Shown piece after piece: positions 15,105 through 24,106 of a stretch of DNA of 64,000 nt. The notes beneath the pieces were generated by a model. That model saw only the letters and a program-made list of their open reading frames with translations, was not told the origin of the DNA and searched no databases. Position 1 is the stretch's first letter, and the number at the start of each line of letters is the position of its first letter. The stretch comes from Bog-793 sp050013835 (GTDB lineage Bacteria; Actinomycetota; Acidimicrobiia; Acidimicrobiales; Bog-793). The translations under genes were made by a program, and so were the position numbers. Location of the stretch: positions 97,470 through 161,469 of the forward strand of contig JBEKEM010000006.1 in assembly GCA_050013835.1 (NCBI GenBank), in the 5' to 3' direction.

Positions 15105-17159
15105 CTATGCCGTGGCGACCTTGCGCTTGTCTAGCTTGTCGGCGAGGTGCGCCGGCAGCTCGGCGTAGTGGTCGAACGTGACGCTGAAGCGCCCGCGCCC
15201 GCCGGTCAGCTGGCGGAGCTCCGCGGCATAGTGCCCGAGCTCGCTCGCCGGGCACAGCGCCACGATCGTCTGGGAGCCGTCGGCGTCACTCGCGCTCGAA
15301 AGCACCCGTCCGCGTCGGCTGTTGAGGTCGCCCAGCACGTCACCCTGGAAGCGCGCCGGGCAGAAGACCTCGACCCGCTGGATCGGCTCGAGAACGACGG
15401 GGCCGGCCTGCTCGAAGGCGACCGCGAAGCCGAGCGCCCCAGCCATCTCGAAGCTCGCCTCGGACGAGTCGACCGTGTGGAACTTGCCGTCGTCGCAGGT
15501 CACCCGGGTGTCGACCACCGGGTAGCCGTAGATCCCGCCCTGGTTCATCGCCCGCCGCACGCCCTTCTCGACGGCCGGGATGAACTGGCGGGGGATCGCG
15601 CCGCCGACGATCTTGTCGACGAACTCGAAGCCGGCCCCGCGTTCGAGCGGTTCGACCCGCAGGTGGACGACGCCGAACTGACCGTGCCCGCCGCTCTGCT
15701 TCTTGTGCCGCCCCTCCGCCTCGGCGGGCCGGCTGATCGCCTCCCGGTACGGGATGCGGAGGTCCTCGGTCTCTAGATCGACGGAGAACTTCCGGTGCAG
15801 CCGCTCGCAGATCACCTGGAGGTGCGTCTCGCCCATTCCCGAGAGCACGGTCTGGTGCGTCTCGTCGTCCCGCCGGACCTGGAACGAGGGGTCCTCCTCC
15901 TGCAGGCGGTGCAGGCCCGTCATCATGCGGTCCTCGTCACCCGACGTCCGGGGCTTGACGGCGATCGAGAAGGCAGGCGGGGTCACCGGTCCGAACTCGA
16001 CGGTGACCGGCGACGATTTCGGCGCCAGCGTGTCGCCGGTGCGCGTCTCGGCGAGCTTCGGGATGGCGACGATGTCCCCGGCGACCGCCTCGGCGACCGG
16101 CGCCGCCTCCTTGCCGCGCATCGTCTGCAGGACGTGCAACCGCTCGTCCGAGCGCGTCCGCGAGTTCACGAGCACGGCATCGGGGCGCAGCGTCCCCGAG
16201 ACGATCTGGACGAGCGAGATCCGGCCGACGAACGGGTCGACGATCGTCTTGAAGACGCGGGCGAGCGGCTGGCCCGCGGCTTCGTCGGTGACCTCGATCG
16301 ACTTGTCGCCCGCCCGGGCCCTCACCCGACGGGTCGGCGGGATGCCACAGATGACGTCGAGGAGCCGGTCGAGGCCAACGCCCGTGAGCGCCGACCCACA
16401 GAGCACGGGGATCACGGTTCCGCCCGCCACGCCGACGGCGAGCGCCCCCGACAGCTCTGCGGGCGAAGGGATGTCACCTTCGAGGTAGCGCTCCATCAGG
16501 GCGTCGTCGGCGACGACGATCCCTTCGATGAGGTTGTCGCGCAGGCGCCCAGCCTGGACGGCCAGCTCGGCGGGCACCGGGCCGGTCGAGGGCTTGCCGC
16601 CGTCGTAGCTGACCGCGGCGTCGGCGAGCAGGTCGACGACGCCATGGAGGTCCATCTCGGAGCCGAGCGGCAGCTCGAGGGGCGCGACGCCAGCCCCGAA
16701 GGTTTCGCGCAGCCCGTCGAGGGTGCGCGAGAAGTCGGCCCGTTCACGGTCGAGCTTGTTGACGAAGACGAGGCGGGGCACCCCGCGCTCGGCGGCGAGG
16801 CGCCAGACCGCCTCGGTCTGCACCTCGACGCCCTCGACGGCGCTCACGCAGACGACGGCGAGGTCGGCGACGTCGAGGGCCAGCTCGACCTCGCCGATGA
16901 AGTCCACGAAGCCCGGCGTGTCGATCAGGTTGACCTTGCGCTCGCCCCAGGTGAGCGGGGCGAGGGCCATCGAGACCGAGATGTGCCGCTTCACCTCCTC
17001 GGGCTCGAAGTCCGAGACGGTCGTACCGTCCTCGACCCGGCCCTTGCGCGCGATCACCCCGGTGAGGTGCAGCAGGGACTCGGTGAGCGTCGTCTTCCCG
17101 GTTCCACCATGACCGATGATGACGACATTCCGGATCTGGCCGGGCGACAGGTTGCTCAA
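15105..17159 (-). CDS. Elongation factor G-like GTPase (FusA2-type paralogue)
   Basis: A 684-residue translational GTPase with the EF-G domain order. G1 is GHGGTGKTT rather than the canonical GHIDAGKTT; G3 gives DTPGF and G4 VNKLD, and domains II-V continue to a C-terminal TVTFDHYAELP region. The G1 change and divergent domain IV mark it as the actinobacterial FusA2-like paralogue, not the main EF-G. Its role is poorly known. The start is TTG 17159: a strong Shine-Dalgarno AAGGAGG lies 8 nt upstream, and the product then begins with conserved SNLSPGQIRNVV. An ATG at 17201 would add 14 unconserved residues. Confidence 0.88.
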   Translation of the reverse strand: MSNLSPGQIRNVVIIGHGGTGKTTLTESLLHLTGVIARKGRVEDGTTVSDFEPEEVKRHISVSMALAPLTWGERKVNLIDTPGFVDFIGEVELALDVADLAVVCVSAVEGVEVQTEAVWRLAAERGVPRLVFVNKLDRERADFSRTLDGLRETFGAGVAPLELPLGSEMDLHGVVDLLADAAVSYDGGKPSTGPVPAELAVQAGRLRDNLIEGIVVADDALMERYLEGDIPSPAELSGALAVGVAGGTVIPVLCGSALTGVGLDRLLDVICGIPPTRRVRARAGDKSIEVTDEAAGQPLARVFKTIVDPFVGRISLVQIVSGTLRPDAVLVNSRTRSDERLHVLQTMRGKEAAPVAEAVAGDIVAIPKLAETRTGDTLAPKSSPVTVEFGPVTPPAFSIAVKPRTSGDEDRMMTGLHRLQEEDPSFQVRRDDETHQTVLSGMGETHLQVICERLHRKFSVDLETEDLRIPYREAISRPAEAEGRHKKQSGGHGQFGVVHLRVEPLERGAGFEFVDKIVGGAIPRQFIPAVEKGVRRAMNQGGIYGYPVVDTRVTCDDGKFHTVDSSEASFEMAGALGFAVAFEQAGPVVLEPIQRVEVFCPARFQGDVLGDLNSRRGRVLSSASDADGSQTIVALCPASELGHYAAELRQLTGGRGRFSVTFDHYAELPAHLADKLDKRKVATA

Positions 17160-17242
17160 CGACCGCACCTCCTTGCGCAGCGGTTGGCGAGGTGACCGCA
17201 TCGTAGGCGGAGGTTTGGGGCGCGGCGAACGGCGGGTCCCGG

Positions 17243-17248
17243 TAGCCT
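17243..17248 (+). promoter_or_regulatory. -10-like hexamer for leaderless peroxiredoxin mRNA
   Basis: TAGCCT lies 6 nt before the GTG start at 17255. Transcription would begin at or next to the start codon. No Shine-Dalgarno sequence is evident. Confidence 0.45.
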
Positions 17249-17254
17249 TCCGCC

Positions 17255-17722
17255 GTGCGGCCCGGTGACCTCGCCTTCCCCTTCTCGCTCCCCGACGAGC
17301 GAGGGATCACGCGCACCCTCGGAGAGTTCCTCGAGGTTGGGCCCGTCGTCGTCTTCTTCTACCCCGCGGCGATGACGTCGGGCTGCACCGCCGAGAGCTG
17401 CCACTTCCGTGACCTCGGCGCCGAGTTCGCGGCCCTCGGCGCCTCCCGGGTCGGGATCAGCCACGACGACGTCGCCACCCAACGACGCTTCGCCGCGATG
17501 CACGGCTTCGACTACCCACTGCTCTCGGACCCCGACGGCGCCGTCGCGCGGCACTACGGCGTCCGCCGGCCGCTCGGCCCCGCCGGGGCCCTCGCCACGC
17601 GGCGCTGGACCTTCGTCATCGCCCGCGACGGGCGCGTCGTCAAGGTGATCAAGAGCGCGTTCCGCATGACGGCACACGCCGACCGCGCCCTCGCCGCGCT
17701 GAGCATGCTGCCCGCCGCCTGA
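17255..17722 (+). CDS. Peroxiredoxin, BCP/PrxQ type
   Basis: A 155-residue thioredoxin-fold peroxidase that reduces hydrogen peroxide and organic peroxides using thiols. The active-site region reads SGCTAESCHFRD, giving peroxidatic Cys44 and a second Cys49 five residues on, the BCP arrangement. It continues with the expected LLSDPDGAVARHYGV segment. GTG 17255 is taken as the start because a TAGCCT hexamer lies just before it. It stands next to F420-NADP reductase and a mycothiol-ligase gene, making a small redox neighbourhood. Confidence 0.9.
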   Translation: MRPGDLAFPFSLPDERGITRTLGEFLEVGPVVVFFYPAAMTSGCTAESCHFRDLGAEFAALGASRVGISHDDVATQRRFAAMHGFDYPLLSDPDGAVARHYGVRRPLGPAGALATRRWTFVIARDGRVVKVIKSAFRMTAHADRALAALSMLPAA

Positions 17723-17837
17723 CTCCCCGGAGCCGCGGTCTGCGCTGAGTGCGTGCGGAGTTTCGTATCGTTCGTCACGCGATGGGCGGTGCCGGCGCCC
17801 GAGGCGCCCGGCGAGGGCGATGTGGAAGGGTGGGGTC

Positions 17838-18515
17838 ATGGCAGTCGGCATTGTCGGAGGGACAGGACCGGCGGGACGCGCCCTGGGCGCGCGACTGGCG
17901 GCGGGTGGCGCCACGGTCGTGCTCGGCTCGCGCGATGCCGCCCGTGCGCAGGCGGCCGCCGCGGAGATCAGCGCGAGGTGGCCGGCACTGCACCTCCCGA
18001 TCACCGGCGCGGCGAACGAGGAGGCCGCCAGCCAGGACATCGTCGTGTTGGCGACGGTCTGGGACGCCGTCGTCGCGACCGCCGTCCAACTTTCGCCCCA
18101 GCTCACAGGACGTGTCGTCGTGTCGATGGCGAACGCCATCACCCGGGTGGGGGGCGAGTTCCAGGCGCTCGTGCCGGTGCGCGGATCGCTGGCCGCGACG
18201 ATCCAGGCCGCCGTGCCCGGTTGCCGGGTGACGGCAGCCTTCCATCACCTCCCGGCGGGGCGGCTCGGCGAGCTCGACCAGCCGATCGAGGCCGACGTGC
18301 TCGTCTGTGCCGACGACGACGCCGCGGGCGAGGCGACCGTGCGCCTCGTCGAGTCGATCCCCGGGCTGCGCGCCTGTCGGGCCGGATCCCTCGCCTCGGC
18401 TGGCGCCGTCGAGGCGCTCACCGCCGTGCTCGTCAACGTCAACCTCCGCTACCGGGCGCACACGACGCTCCACCTCAGCGGGTTGCCGGCCGCCGGGGGG
18501 GGCGCCCGGCGGTGA
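17838..18515 (+). CDS. NADPH-dependent F420 reductase (Fno-like)
   Basis: The 225-residue protein resembles Fno, which moves hydride between NADP(H) and coenzyme F420. It starts with the dinucleotide-binding AVGIVGGTGPAGRALG, followed by VVLGSRD (the Arg that prefers the NADP phosphate), a central VVSMANAI and a C-terminal SAGAVEALTAVLVNVNLRYRAH resembling the F420-binding end. ATG 17838 is preferred over ATG 17820 because a GGAAGGGTGGGG stretch lies just before it. The stop overlaps the start of mshC by 4 nt. Confidence 0.88.
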   Translation: MAVGIVGGTGPAGRALGARLAAGGATVVLGSRDAARAQAAAAEISARWPALHLPITGAANEEAASQDIVVLATVWDAVVATAVQLSPQLTGRVVVSMANAITRVGGEFQALVPVRGSLAATIQAAVPGCRVTAAFHHLPAGRLGELDQPIEADVLVCADDDAAGEATVRLVESIPGLRACRAGSLASAGAVEALTAVLVNVNLRYRAHTTLHLSGLPAAGGGARR

Positions 18516-19627
18516 CGATGCGGCTGTACGAGACGGCGCGGCGTGAGGTCGTGCCGTTCGATCCCGGCCGCGTCGTCACGATGTACACCTGCGGGATCAC
18601 CCCGTACGACGCGGCGCACCTCGGGCACGCCGCGACGTACCTCACCTACGACGTCCTGCAGCGGAGGCTGCGAGACCTCGGGCACGAGACGCGCTGCGTG
18701 CGCAACGTCACCGACGTCGACGACGACATCCTCGCCAAGGCGCGCAGCCTCGGCGTGCACTACCTCGACCTCGCCGCCGAGGAGACGGCTCGCTTCGACC
18801 AGCAGATGCGGGCGCTCGGCATCCTGCCGAGCTTCGCCGAGCCGCGCGCCACCTCGGCGATCCCGGACATCCTTGGCTTCATCGGGATGGTGCTCGAGAC
18901 CGGCCACGCCTACCGGTCGGGGAGTGCGGTCTACTTCGATGTTTCCTCGTTCCCCCGCTTCGGGCGGGTGAGCGGGCTCTCGCGGGACGAGATGCTCGCC
19001 CTCGCCGCCGAGCGCGGCGGCAACGTCGACGACCCCGAAAAGCGCGACCCGCTCGACTTCGTCCTGTGGCAGCCCTCCCTCCCCGACGAACCGGCGTGGG
19101 ACTCGCTGTGGGGCCCGGGACGCCCCGGCTGGCACATCGAGTGCTCGGCGCTCGCCATGCGCGAGCTCGGACTCACGATCGACCTCCACGGGGGCGGCAG
19201 CGACCTCATCTTCCCGCACCACGAGTGCGAGGCCGCGCAATCCGAGGCGGCCACGGGCGAGATCTTCGTTCGCCACTGGATGCACGTCGGCATGATCCGC
19301 TTGGGTGGCGAGAAGATGGCCAAGTCCCGGGGCAATCTCGTCTTCGTCGGCGACCTGCTCACCACGCACGAGCCGGCGGCGCTCCGGCTCGCCCTCCTCG
19401 CCCACCACTACCGGACCGAGCTCGACTGGGAGGAGAGGCTCCTCGAGGAGGCGACCGTCCGCCTCAACGCCTGGCGGCGCGCGGGCCCGGGCGATGGCGC
19501 CCTCGACGCGGTCCGCGCCCGGCTCGACGACGACCTCGACACGCCGGGGGCGCTTCGCGCCATCGATGAGGCGGCGCAGGCGCGCGGCGTCTCGGAGGCT
19601 GCCGCGCTCCTCGGCGTCGGGCTGTGA
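18512..19627 (+). CDS. mshC: Cysteine:GlcN-inositol ligase MshC (CysS paralogue)
   Basis: MshC attaches cysteine to GlcN-Ins in mycothiol biosynthesis and derives from cysteinyl-tRNA synthetase. The 371-residue product has the MshC-type opening YTCGITPYDAAHLGHAATYL (HIGH-like HLGHA at residues 36-40), zinc ligands at Cys27, the Cys of HIECSAL and the His/Glu of FPHHECE, and a KMSKS variant KMAKS (about 269-273). It lacks most of the tRNA-anticodon domain, so it is shorter than CysS (about 460 aa). GTG 18512 overlaps the fno stop; ATG 18518 is the alternative. A truncated CysS is a less likely reading. Confidence 0.85.
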   Translation: MTMRLYETARREVVPFDPGRVVTMYTCGITPYDAAHLGHAATYLTYDVLQRRLRDLGHETRCVRNVTDVDDDILAKARSLGVHYLDLAAEETARFDQQMRALGILPSFAEPRATSAIPDILGFIGMVLETGHAYRSGSAVYFDVSSFPRFGRVSGLSRDEMLALAAERGGNVDDPEKRDPLDFVLWQPSLPDEPAWDSLWGPGRPGWHIECSALAMRELGLTIDLHGGGSDLIFPHHECEAAQSEAATGEIFVRHWMHVGMIRLGGEKMAKSRGNLVFVGDLLTTHEPAALRLALLAHHYRTELDWEERLLEEATVRLNAWRRAGPGDGALDAVRARLDDDLDTPGALRAIDEAAQARGVSEAAALLGVGL

Positions 19628-19738
19628 GCTCCTGAGCCACCCCCGGCCAACCCATTAGGCTGTCGGGATCACCTGCGGCGCCGAAGAGGCGTTGCATTCC
19701 GCGGAACCGAGGGCCAGCGCGTGGGAGAGTCGCCATCG

Positions 19739-21727
19739 ATGATCACCGTCGCCGTGCCCGACGGCTCCGCGGTGGAGCTCGCTACCGGTTCCACGGCCGG
19801 TGATCTCGCCGCCTCGGTCGGAAGGCGCCTGGCGGCCGACGCCGTCGCCGCCGAGGTGAACGGCGTCCTCGTCGACCTCTCCACGGGGCTTCACGCCGGC
19901 GACGTCGTGCGGATCGTCACCGGGGGAGCGGACGACGGCCGCACGGTGATCCGCCACTCGACCGCGCACGTGATGGCCCAGGCCGTCCTCGAGCTCTACC
20001 CGGGCACCCGCTTCGCGATCGGGCCGGCGATCGCCGACGGCTTCTACTACGACTTCGAGCTCCCCGGGGACAGGCGCTTCTCGCACGAGGACCTGCCCGC
20101 GATCGAGGAGATGATGCGGGCGATCATCGCCGCCGATCAGCCCTTCGTCCGCGAGGAACACACGATCGCCGAGGGGCTCGCGCTCTTCGCCGACCAGCCG
20201 TTCAAGCGCGAGATCATCGAGGGCGTCGCCACGGCACACGAGGCGGCCGACCCCGAGTTCGCCGGTGAGGCCGCCGTTGACGCGGCCCGCGTGACGACCT
20301 ACCGCAACCCGGAGCGGTTCGTCGACCTGTGCCGCGGCCCGCACGTGCCCTCGACTGGCCGCCTGGGGCATTTCAAGCTCACCCGGGTCGCCGGCTCGTA
20401 CTGGCACGGTGACGAGCGCCTGCCCCAGTTGCAGCGGATCTACGGCACCGCCTGGGAGTCCGCCACCGCGCTCGCCGAGCACCTCCGCCGGCTCGAGGAG
20501 GCCGAGCGGCGGGACCACCGCCGGCTGGGCGCCGAGCTCGACCTGTTCCACTTCCCGCCGGAGCTCGGCGGCGGCCTGCCGGTCTTCCACCCCAGAGGCG
20601 CCCTCGTCCGCCAGCTGATGGAAGACTTCTCACTTCGCATGCACCTCGCCCACGGCTACGAGCAGGTGTGGACCCCCCACATCACGAAATCGACGCTCTA
20701 CGAGACCTCCGGGCACCTCGACTGGTACGCGCCGAGCATGTACCCGCCGATGGAGATGGAGGGCGCCTCGTACTACCTGAAGCCGATGAACTGCCCGATG
20801 CACATCCTCATCTACAAGGATCGTGCCCGGTCGTACCGCGACCTGCCCCTGCGGTTCTTCGAGTTCGGGACCGTCTACCGTTTCGAGCGCTCCGGGGTCC
20901 TCCACGGCTTGACCCGGGTGCGCTGCATCACCCAGGACGATGCCCACATCTTCTGCGCCCCCGACCAGCTCGCGCGGGAGCTCGAATCGCTGCTCGCCTT
21001 CGTCCTCGAGGTGCTGCGCGCCTTCGGGCTCACCGAGTTCGAGGCGGAGCTGTCGACCCGGCCCGAGAAGTTCGTCGGCGCGGTCGCCGAGTGGGACCAG
21101 GCGACCGCGGCGTTGCGCAGCGCCCTCGAGTCGGCCGGCATCCCCTACGTCGTCGCCGAGGGCGAGGGCGCCTTCTACGCGCCGAAGATCGACGTGCACA
21201 TCCGCGACGCCATCGGCCGGCGCTGGCAGCTGTCGACGCTCCAGGTCGACTTCCAGCTTCCCAACCGCTTCGACCTCGGCTTCGTCGGCGCCGACAACGA
21301 GCGGCACCGGCCCCAGATGATCCACCGGGCCCTCTTCGGCTCGGTCGAGCGCTTCTTCGCCATCCTGCTCGAGCACTACGCCGGGGCCCTGCCGACCTGG
21401 CTGATGCCCGTCCAGGCCCGCGTGCTCCCCGTGCGTGACGCCAACGCCGCCTACGCGGCGGCCGTCGCCGCCCACCTCGCCGGGGCCGGTTTCCGGGTCG
21501 AGGCCGACGAGGCCGCCGAGCCGTTGGGGGCGCGCGTGCGGCGCGCCAAGCTCGAGAAGCTCCCGTACGTCCTCGTCGTGGGCGACGACGACGAGCGCGA
21601 CGGCTCGCTCGGCGTGAACGCCCGCGGCGCCTCGGCCGTCGAACGGGGCGTCGCGCTCGAGGCGTTCTCGGCGCGACTGGCCGACGAGGTGGCCGCCCGG
21701 CGTCGGCCCGAGGACGGCTCGGCGTGA
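19739..21727 (+). CDS. thrS: Threonyl-tRNA synthetase
   Basis: A 662-residue class II synthetase that charges tRNA-Thr. Domains in order: TGS (about residues 1-60), the editing domain with the HSTAHVMAQA zinc/editing motif, the catalytic core with motif 2 RFFEFGTVYRFERSG and MNCPMH, and an anticodon-binding C-terminus. The start ATG 19739 has GGGAGAG upstream; a GTG 6 codons earlier is possible. TAGGCT at 19656-19661 may be its -10. It opens the thrS-HIT-pgsA-patA-pimA block known from mycobacteria. Confidence 0.96.
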   Translation: MITVAVPDGSAVELATGSTAGDLAASVGRRLAADAVAAEVNGVLVDLSTGLHAGDVVRIVTGGADDGRTVIRHSTAHVMAQAVLELYPGTRFAIGPAIADGFYYDFELPGDRRFSHEDLPAIEEMMRAIIAADQPFVREEHTIAEGLALFADQPFKREIIEGVATAHEAADPEFAGEAAVDAARVTTYRNPERFVDLCRGPHVPSTGRLGHFKLTRVAGSYWHGDERLPQLQRIYGTAWESATALAEHLRRLEEAERRDHRRLGAELDLFHFPPELGGGLPVFHPRGALVRQLMEDFSLRMHLAHGYEQVWTPHITKSTLYETSGHLDWYAPSMYPPMEMEGASYYLKPMNCPMHILIYKDRARSYRDLPLRFFEFGTVYRFERSGVLHGLTRVRCITQDDAHIFCAPDQLARELESLLAFVLEVLRAFGLTEFEAELSTRPEKFVGAVAEWDQATAALRSALESAGIPYVVAEGEGAFYAPKIDVHIRDAIGRRWQLSTLQVDFQLPNRFDLGFVGADNERHRPQMIHRALFGSVERFFAILLEHYAGALPTWLMPVQARVLPVRDANAAYAAAVAAHLAGAGFRVEADEAAEPLGARVRRAKLEKLPYVLVVGDDDERDGSLGVNARGASAVERGVALEAFSARLADEVAARRRPEDGSA

Positions 21728-22260
21728 CCCTCGACCACCTGTGGGCCGGCTGGCGCTCGGACTACGTGACCTCTGTGTCCGACTCCTTCGGGCCACCCGA
21801 GGAGCTCGCCGAGACCGAGGGCGCCGGCTCGCCAGAGAGCTGTGTCTTCTGCCGCCTGCTCGCCGTCGAGAAGGGCGACGACCGCTACGTCGTGCACCGC
21901 GGGCCGTTGACGGCCGTCATCCTCAACGCTTACCCGTACGCGAGCGGGCATCTCCTCGTCCTGCCGCGCAGGCACCTCCGCCGGCTCGCCGAGCTCGCCG
22001 ACGCCGAGAGCGCCGAGCTCTGGCAGACGGCGCGCCAGGCGGTCGCCGCGTTGCAGCGGGCCTACGACCCGGACGGACTCAACCTCGGCGCCAATCTCGG
22101 CCGGGCCGCGGGCGCGGGGCTGCCCGACCATCTCCACCTCCACGTGGTCCCGCGCTGGGTCGGCGACACCAACTTCATGACGGCGGTTGCCTCGGTGCGG
22201 GTGCTGCCCGAGGCGCTCTCCGACAGCTGGCGGCGGATCGTCGCCGCCTGGCCGAGCTGA
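21724..22260 (+). CDS. HIT-family hydrolase (AP4A phosphorylase-like)
   Basis: A 178-residue histidine-triad protein; the active motif HLHLHVV lies at residues 136-142, and an upstream Cys40-Cys43 pair fits the zinc-binding subtype. The mycobacterial orthologue in the same gene order (between thrS and pgsA1) is described as an AP4A phosphorylase. Nucleotide hydrolase or phosphorylase activity on dinucleoside polyphosphates is therefore expected. GTG 21724 overlaps the thrS stop by 4 nt. Confidence 0.92.
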   Translation: MTLDHLWAGWRSDYVTSVSDSFGPPEELAETEGAGSPESCVFCRLLAVEKGDDRYVVHRGPLTAVILNAYPYASGHLLVLPRRHLRRLAELADAESAELWQTARQAVAALQRAYDPDGLNLGANLGRAAGAGLPDHLHLHVVPRWVGDTNFMTAVASVRVLPEALSDSWRRIVAAWPS

Positions 22261-22344
22261 CGTGACCGAGGTGAGCCAAGTCCGGTCACGGAGAGCATTT
22301 CGGCCGGTCCTGGTAGCGTGGATGACGCCGGAGCAGGAGGCGCG

Positions 22345-23172
22345 ATGATCGACGGCCGGCGGGGTAGGAAGACAGACGACGGCGGCGCCCCACCCCCGGC
22401 ACGGTCGCGGCGCTCGATCGGGCAGCACCTCGTCGCCCTAGGCGTTAGCGCGGACGCGATCACCGCGCTCGGCGTGGTGCTGGCGGCGGTGACCGCCGCG
22501 TTGATCGGCTTCCACTGGTTCATCCCCGCCGTGGCCCTGATCATCATCGGCGGTCTGATGGACACGCTCGACGGCCACGTCGCCAAGGTGGCCGGGACCG
22601 CCTCGTCCCGCGGCGCGTACTTCGACTCCGTCGCCGACCGCGTTGCCGATGCGGCGATCTTCGGCGGCCTCGCCTGGTACTTCATTCGCGCCCACGACCC
22701 GACCGCCGCCCTCGTGCCGATCGGCATCCTCGCCGTGGCCAGCATCGTCTCCTACCAGCGGGCCAAGGCCGAGTCGCTCGGGTTCTCCGCCCAGGGCGGC
22801 ATGATGGAACGCGCCGAGCGGCTCATCTTCCTCGGCGCGACGTTGTTCATCGCCTTCTTCGCGCCGGTCGTCCTGGTTCCGCTGCTCCTCGCGTTGCTGG
22901 CGCTCACCACGGCGACCTGCATCGGACGCTTCTCCCGGGTCTGGGTACAGGCCACAGCGACCAAGCCTGCGGCCGGCGGAATGGGCCGCGCCGTCCCGCG
23001 CCGCTGGCACACCGACCGGTCCCGACGGGACCGCCGCGACCTCGTGCCCCTGTCGACCCGTCTGCGCGTCGTCTTCGGCGCGTCCGGCGCGGGCACCCCC
23101 AGCCGCCGCGAGCGCGCCGGCCGGCGGCGCAGTGCGCGCGCCTTTGGCCACCGGATCGACAGCGAGCGCTAG
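22345..23172 (+). CDS. pgsA: Phosphatidylinositol phosphate synthase-type CDP-alcohol phosphotransferase
   Basis: This membrane enzyme joins CDP-diacylglycerol to inositol 1-phosphate, the first step towards phosphatidylinositol and PIMs. The 275-residue product has about six membrane segments and the CDP-alcohol motif DTLDGHVAKVAG...GAYFDSVAD. The usual AR after DGxx is AK here. The segments SYQRAKAESLGF and GMMERAERLIFLG match the actinobacterial PIP synthase. The C-terminal 60 residues are a basic tail. ATG 22345 follows AGGAGG; a TAGCGT -10-like hexamer is at 22314-22319. patA overlaps the 3' end. Confidence 0.92.
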   Translation: MIDGRRGRKTDDGGAPPPARSRRSIGQHLVALGVSADAITALGVVLAAVTAALIGFHWFIPAVALIIIGGLMDTLDGHVAKVAGTASSRGAYFDSVADRVADAAIFGGLAWYFIRAHDPTAALVPIGILAVASIVSYQRAKAESLGFSAQGGMMERAERLIFLGATLFIAFFAPVVLVPLLLALLALTTATCIGRFSRVWVQATATKPAAGGMGRAVPRRWHTDRSRRDRRDLVPLSTRLRVVFGASGAGTPSRRERAGRRRSARAFGHRIDSER

Positions 23173-24106
23173 AAGCCCTGCGGGGCAGCGGGCGCAGCAG
23201 CCGAATAGCCGCGCCCGGGCGCGGCTCATCTGCCTCGGCTACCGGGCCGGGGGCGCCGTCCTCCGGGTACTGCCTGGCCCCGCCGGGCGCGCGCTCGCCG
23301 GCGCCGTCGGCCTCGCCACCTGGGGCGTCGGGCGAGACCGGCGGACTGTCGTCGCCGGGAACCTGCGCCGGGTCCTCGGACCGGAGGCATCGGCGGCGGT
23401 GCTCCACCGGACCGTTCGGCGCGCCTACGTCAGCTACGCCTCCTACTGGGCGTCGGCGGCACGGCTCGACGCCGCCGACCCGAACGTCCTTCGCCGCCAG
23501 GTCGCCGTCACCAACCCAGAGCGGCTCCTCACCGCCGCGGCGCGCGGCCGCGGGCTCGTGCTCGTGCTGCCCCACGTCGGATGCTGGGAGGCCGGGGCGG
23601 TGTGGACGGCGTCACTCGGCTACCCGCTCACCACCGTCGGCGAGCTGCTCGAGCCGCCGGAACTGTTCGACTGGTTCGTCGAGACGCGCCGACGAGCCCG
23701 GCTCACCGTGCTCCCCCCGGGGGCCGCGACGACGGCACAGCTGCTGGAGCACCTGAAGCTCGGCGGGGCAATCGCCCTCGTCGCCGACCGCGACGTGACC
23801 GGCGGGGGAGTACCGACGCCGTTCTTCGGCGCGCCCGCCCGCGTCCCGGCGGGACCCGCCGTCATCGCCCTGCGCTCGGGGGCGGCGGTGGTGCCCGTCG
23901 CGATCTACCAGGAGCCCCGGGGGCGCTTCACGGTCGAGCTCCAGCCCGAACTCGACACGGAGCGGTCCGGTGACCTCCGGGCGGACGTCGCCCGGTTGAC
24001 CCGCGACATGGTCGCCGTCTTCGAGCGCCTGATCGCCGCCCGCCCCGAGCAATGGCACGTCTTCCAGCCGAACTGGCCCGAGGACGACGCTGCGGAATCG
24101 CCGTGA
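23132..24106 (+). CDS. PIM acyltransferase PatA-like (LpxL/HtrB family)
   Basis: A 324-residue peripheral membrane acyltransferase of the lysophospholipid/lipid A acyltransferase family. Its position between pgsA and pimA matches PatA, which acylates the mannose of PIM. The catalytic HX4D-type motif reads HVGCWE (His, four residues, Glu), and a second block is ALVADRDVTGGGVPTPFFG. The C-terminus EQWHVFQPNW is typical. The start is uncertain: GTG 23132 lies inside pgsA (41-nt overlap) and TTG 23144 is the only nearby alternative. The first 35 residues are not conserved. Confidence 0.87.
   Translation: MRAPLATGSTASARSPAGQRAQQPNSRARARLICLGYRAGGAVLRVLPGPAGRALAGAVGLATWGVGRDRRTVVAGNLRRVLGPEASAAVLHRTVRRAYVSYASYWASAARLDAADPNVLRRQVAVTNPERLLTAAARGRGLVLVLPHVGCWEAGAVWTASLGYPLTTVGELLEPPELFDWFVETRRRARLTVLPPGAATTAQLLEHLKLGGAIALVADRDVTGGGVPTPFFGAPARVPAGPAVIALRSGAAVVPVAIYQEPRGRFTVELQPELDTERSGDLRADVARLTRDMVAVFERLIAARPEQWHVFQPNWPEDDAAESP

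Noticed and set aside
17160..17201. EF-G-like gene starting at ATG 17201
   Set aside because: The strong Shine-Dalgarno AAGGAGG lies inside that extension and is correctly spaced for TTG 17159, where the conserved sequence begins.
17753..18511. Upstream extension of the mshC frame to 17753
   Set aside because: It is the out-of-frame shadow of the Fno-like gene; the encoded residues are Arg/Gly-rich and not conserved.
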